Source: Paenibacillus sp. J2TS4 (GTDB lineage: Bacteria > Bacillota > Bacilli > Paenibacillales > NBRC-103111). From it: a DNA stretch of 64,000 bases. This document shows, one piece after another, positions 63,926 through 64,000 of this stretch. A program made the translations under genes and the position numbers. Below the pieces are notes generated by a model, which saw only the letters and a list, made by a program, of their open reading frames with translations, was not told the DNA's origin and searched no databases. Where the stretch lies: positions 116,250 through 180,249 of the forward strand of contig NZ_BOSH01000015.1 in the NCBI RefSeq assembly GCF_018403245.1, in the 5' to 3' direction. The first letter of the stretch is position 1, and the number at the start of each line of letters is the position of its first letter.

Positions 63926-64000
63926 TGAATGTTAAAAATGTACACAAAAAAACCGTCTTTTCCTGTAAAATGAAAGTTACCACACAAACATTTTAAGAAG

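Overview
The window looks like chromosomal DNA of a Paenibacillus-type member of the Bacillales. The grounds are moderate G+C, strong AGGAGG ribosome binding sites, frequent TTG starts, many close relatives of Bacillus subtilis proteins (PdxK, YsdC, UgtP, YwbE, NupNOPQ, YteR) and two LplABC-like sugar importers with Yes/Ytd-type regulators. All calls come from reading the sequence and the translated frames by eye; no database search was run.

Layout. 1-2.2 kb: end of an unknown gene, a repeat element, cardiolipin synthase. 2.4-9.8 kb: a tightly coupled seven-gene minus-strand operon (ketoacyl synthase III, ATP-grasp, OleD-like dehydrogenase, metallo-beta-lactamase-fold hydrolase, PaaK/F390-like adenylating enzyme, GNAT-like protein, SDR) that resembles an uncharacterised acyl-condensing pathway. 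10-16.5 kb: glutamate dehydrogenase, a TPP-riboswitch operon (ABC ATPase and TatD-like hydrolase), pyridoxine kinase PdxK, M42 aminopeptidase. 16.5-25.8 kb: TPR protein, DHA2 efflux pump, a TnpB element, YjiH-like protein, UgtP-like glycosyltransferase, MscL, Rrf2 regulator with azoreductase, DoxX protein. 26.4-35 kb: a rhamnogalacturonan-type oligosaccharide locus (GH105, alpha/alpha-toroid protein, importer) divergent from a YtdP/YesS-like regulator. 35-40 kb: DEAD-box helicase, YwbE, haemolysin III and three gene relics. 40-45.5 kb: nucleoside phosphorylase plus a nupNOPQ nucleoside importer behind a probable pair of PurBoxes. 45.9-57.6 kb: a surface-protein locus with one intact giant LPxTG-anchored DUF11 protein flanked by two decayed paralogues, one split by a second TnpB element. 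57.7-63.8 kb: a second LplABC-like importer with YesM/YesN-type kinase and regulator, ending near what may be an IS end.

The least expected structure is non-coding. Intergenic regions carry a dispersed element built from four short cores with near-invariant spacing: 51-62-51 bp at 253-440 and 35299-35476, and 50-61-50 bp at 14870-15042 and 38079-38252, with diverged or partial versions near 26.3 and 49.0 kb. The first two cores are direct copies and the last two are inverted. Spacings of about five and six DNA turns put all four cores on one helical face. The core sequence differs between loci but is kept within a locus.
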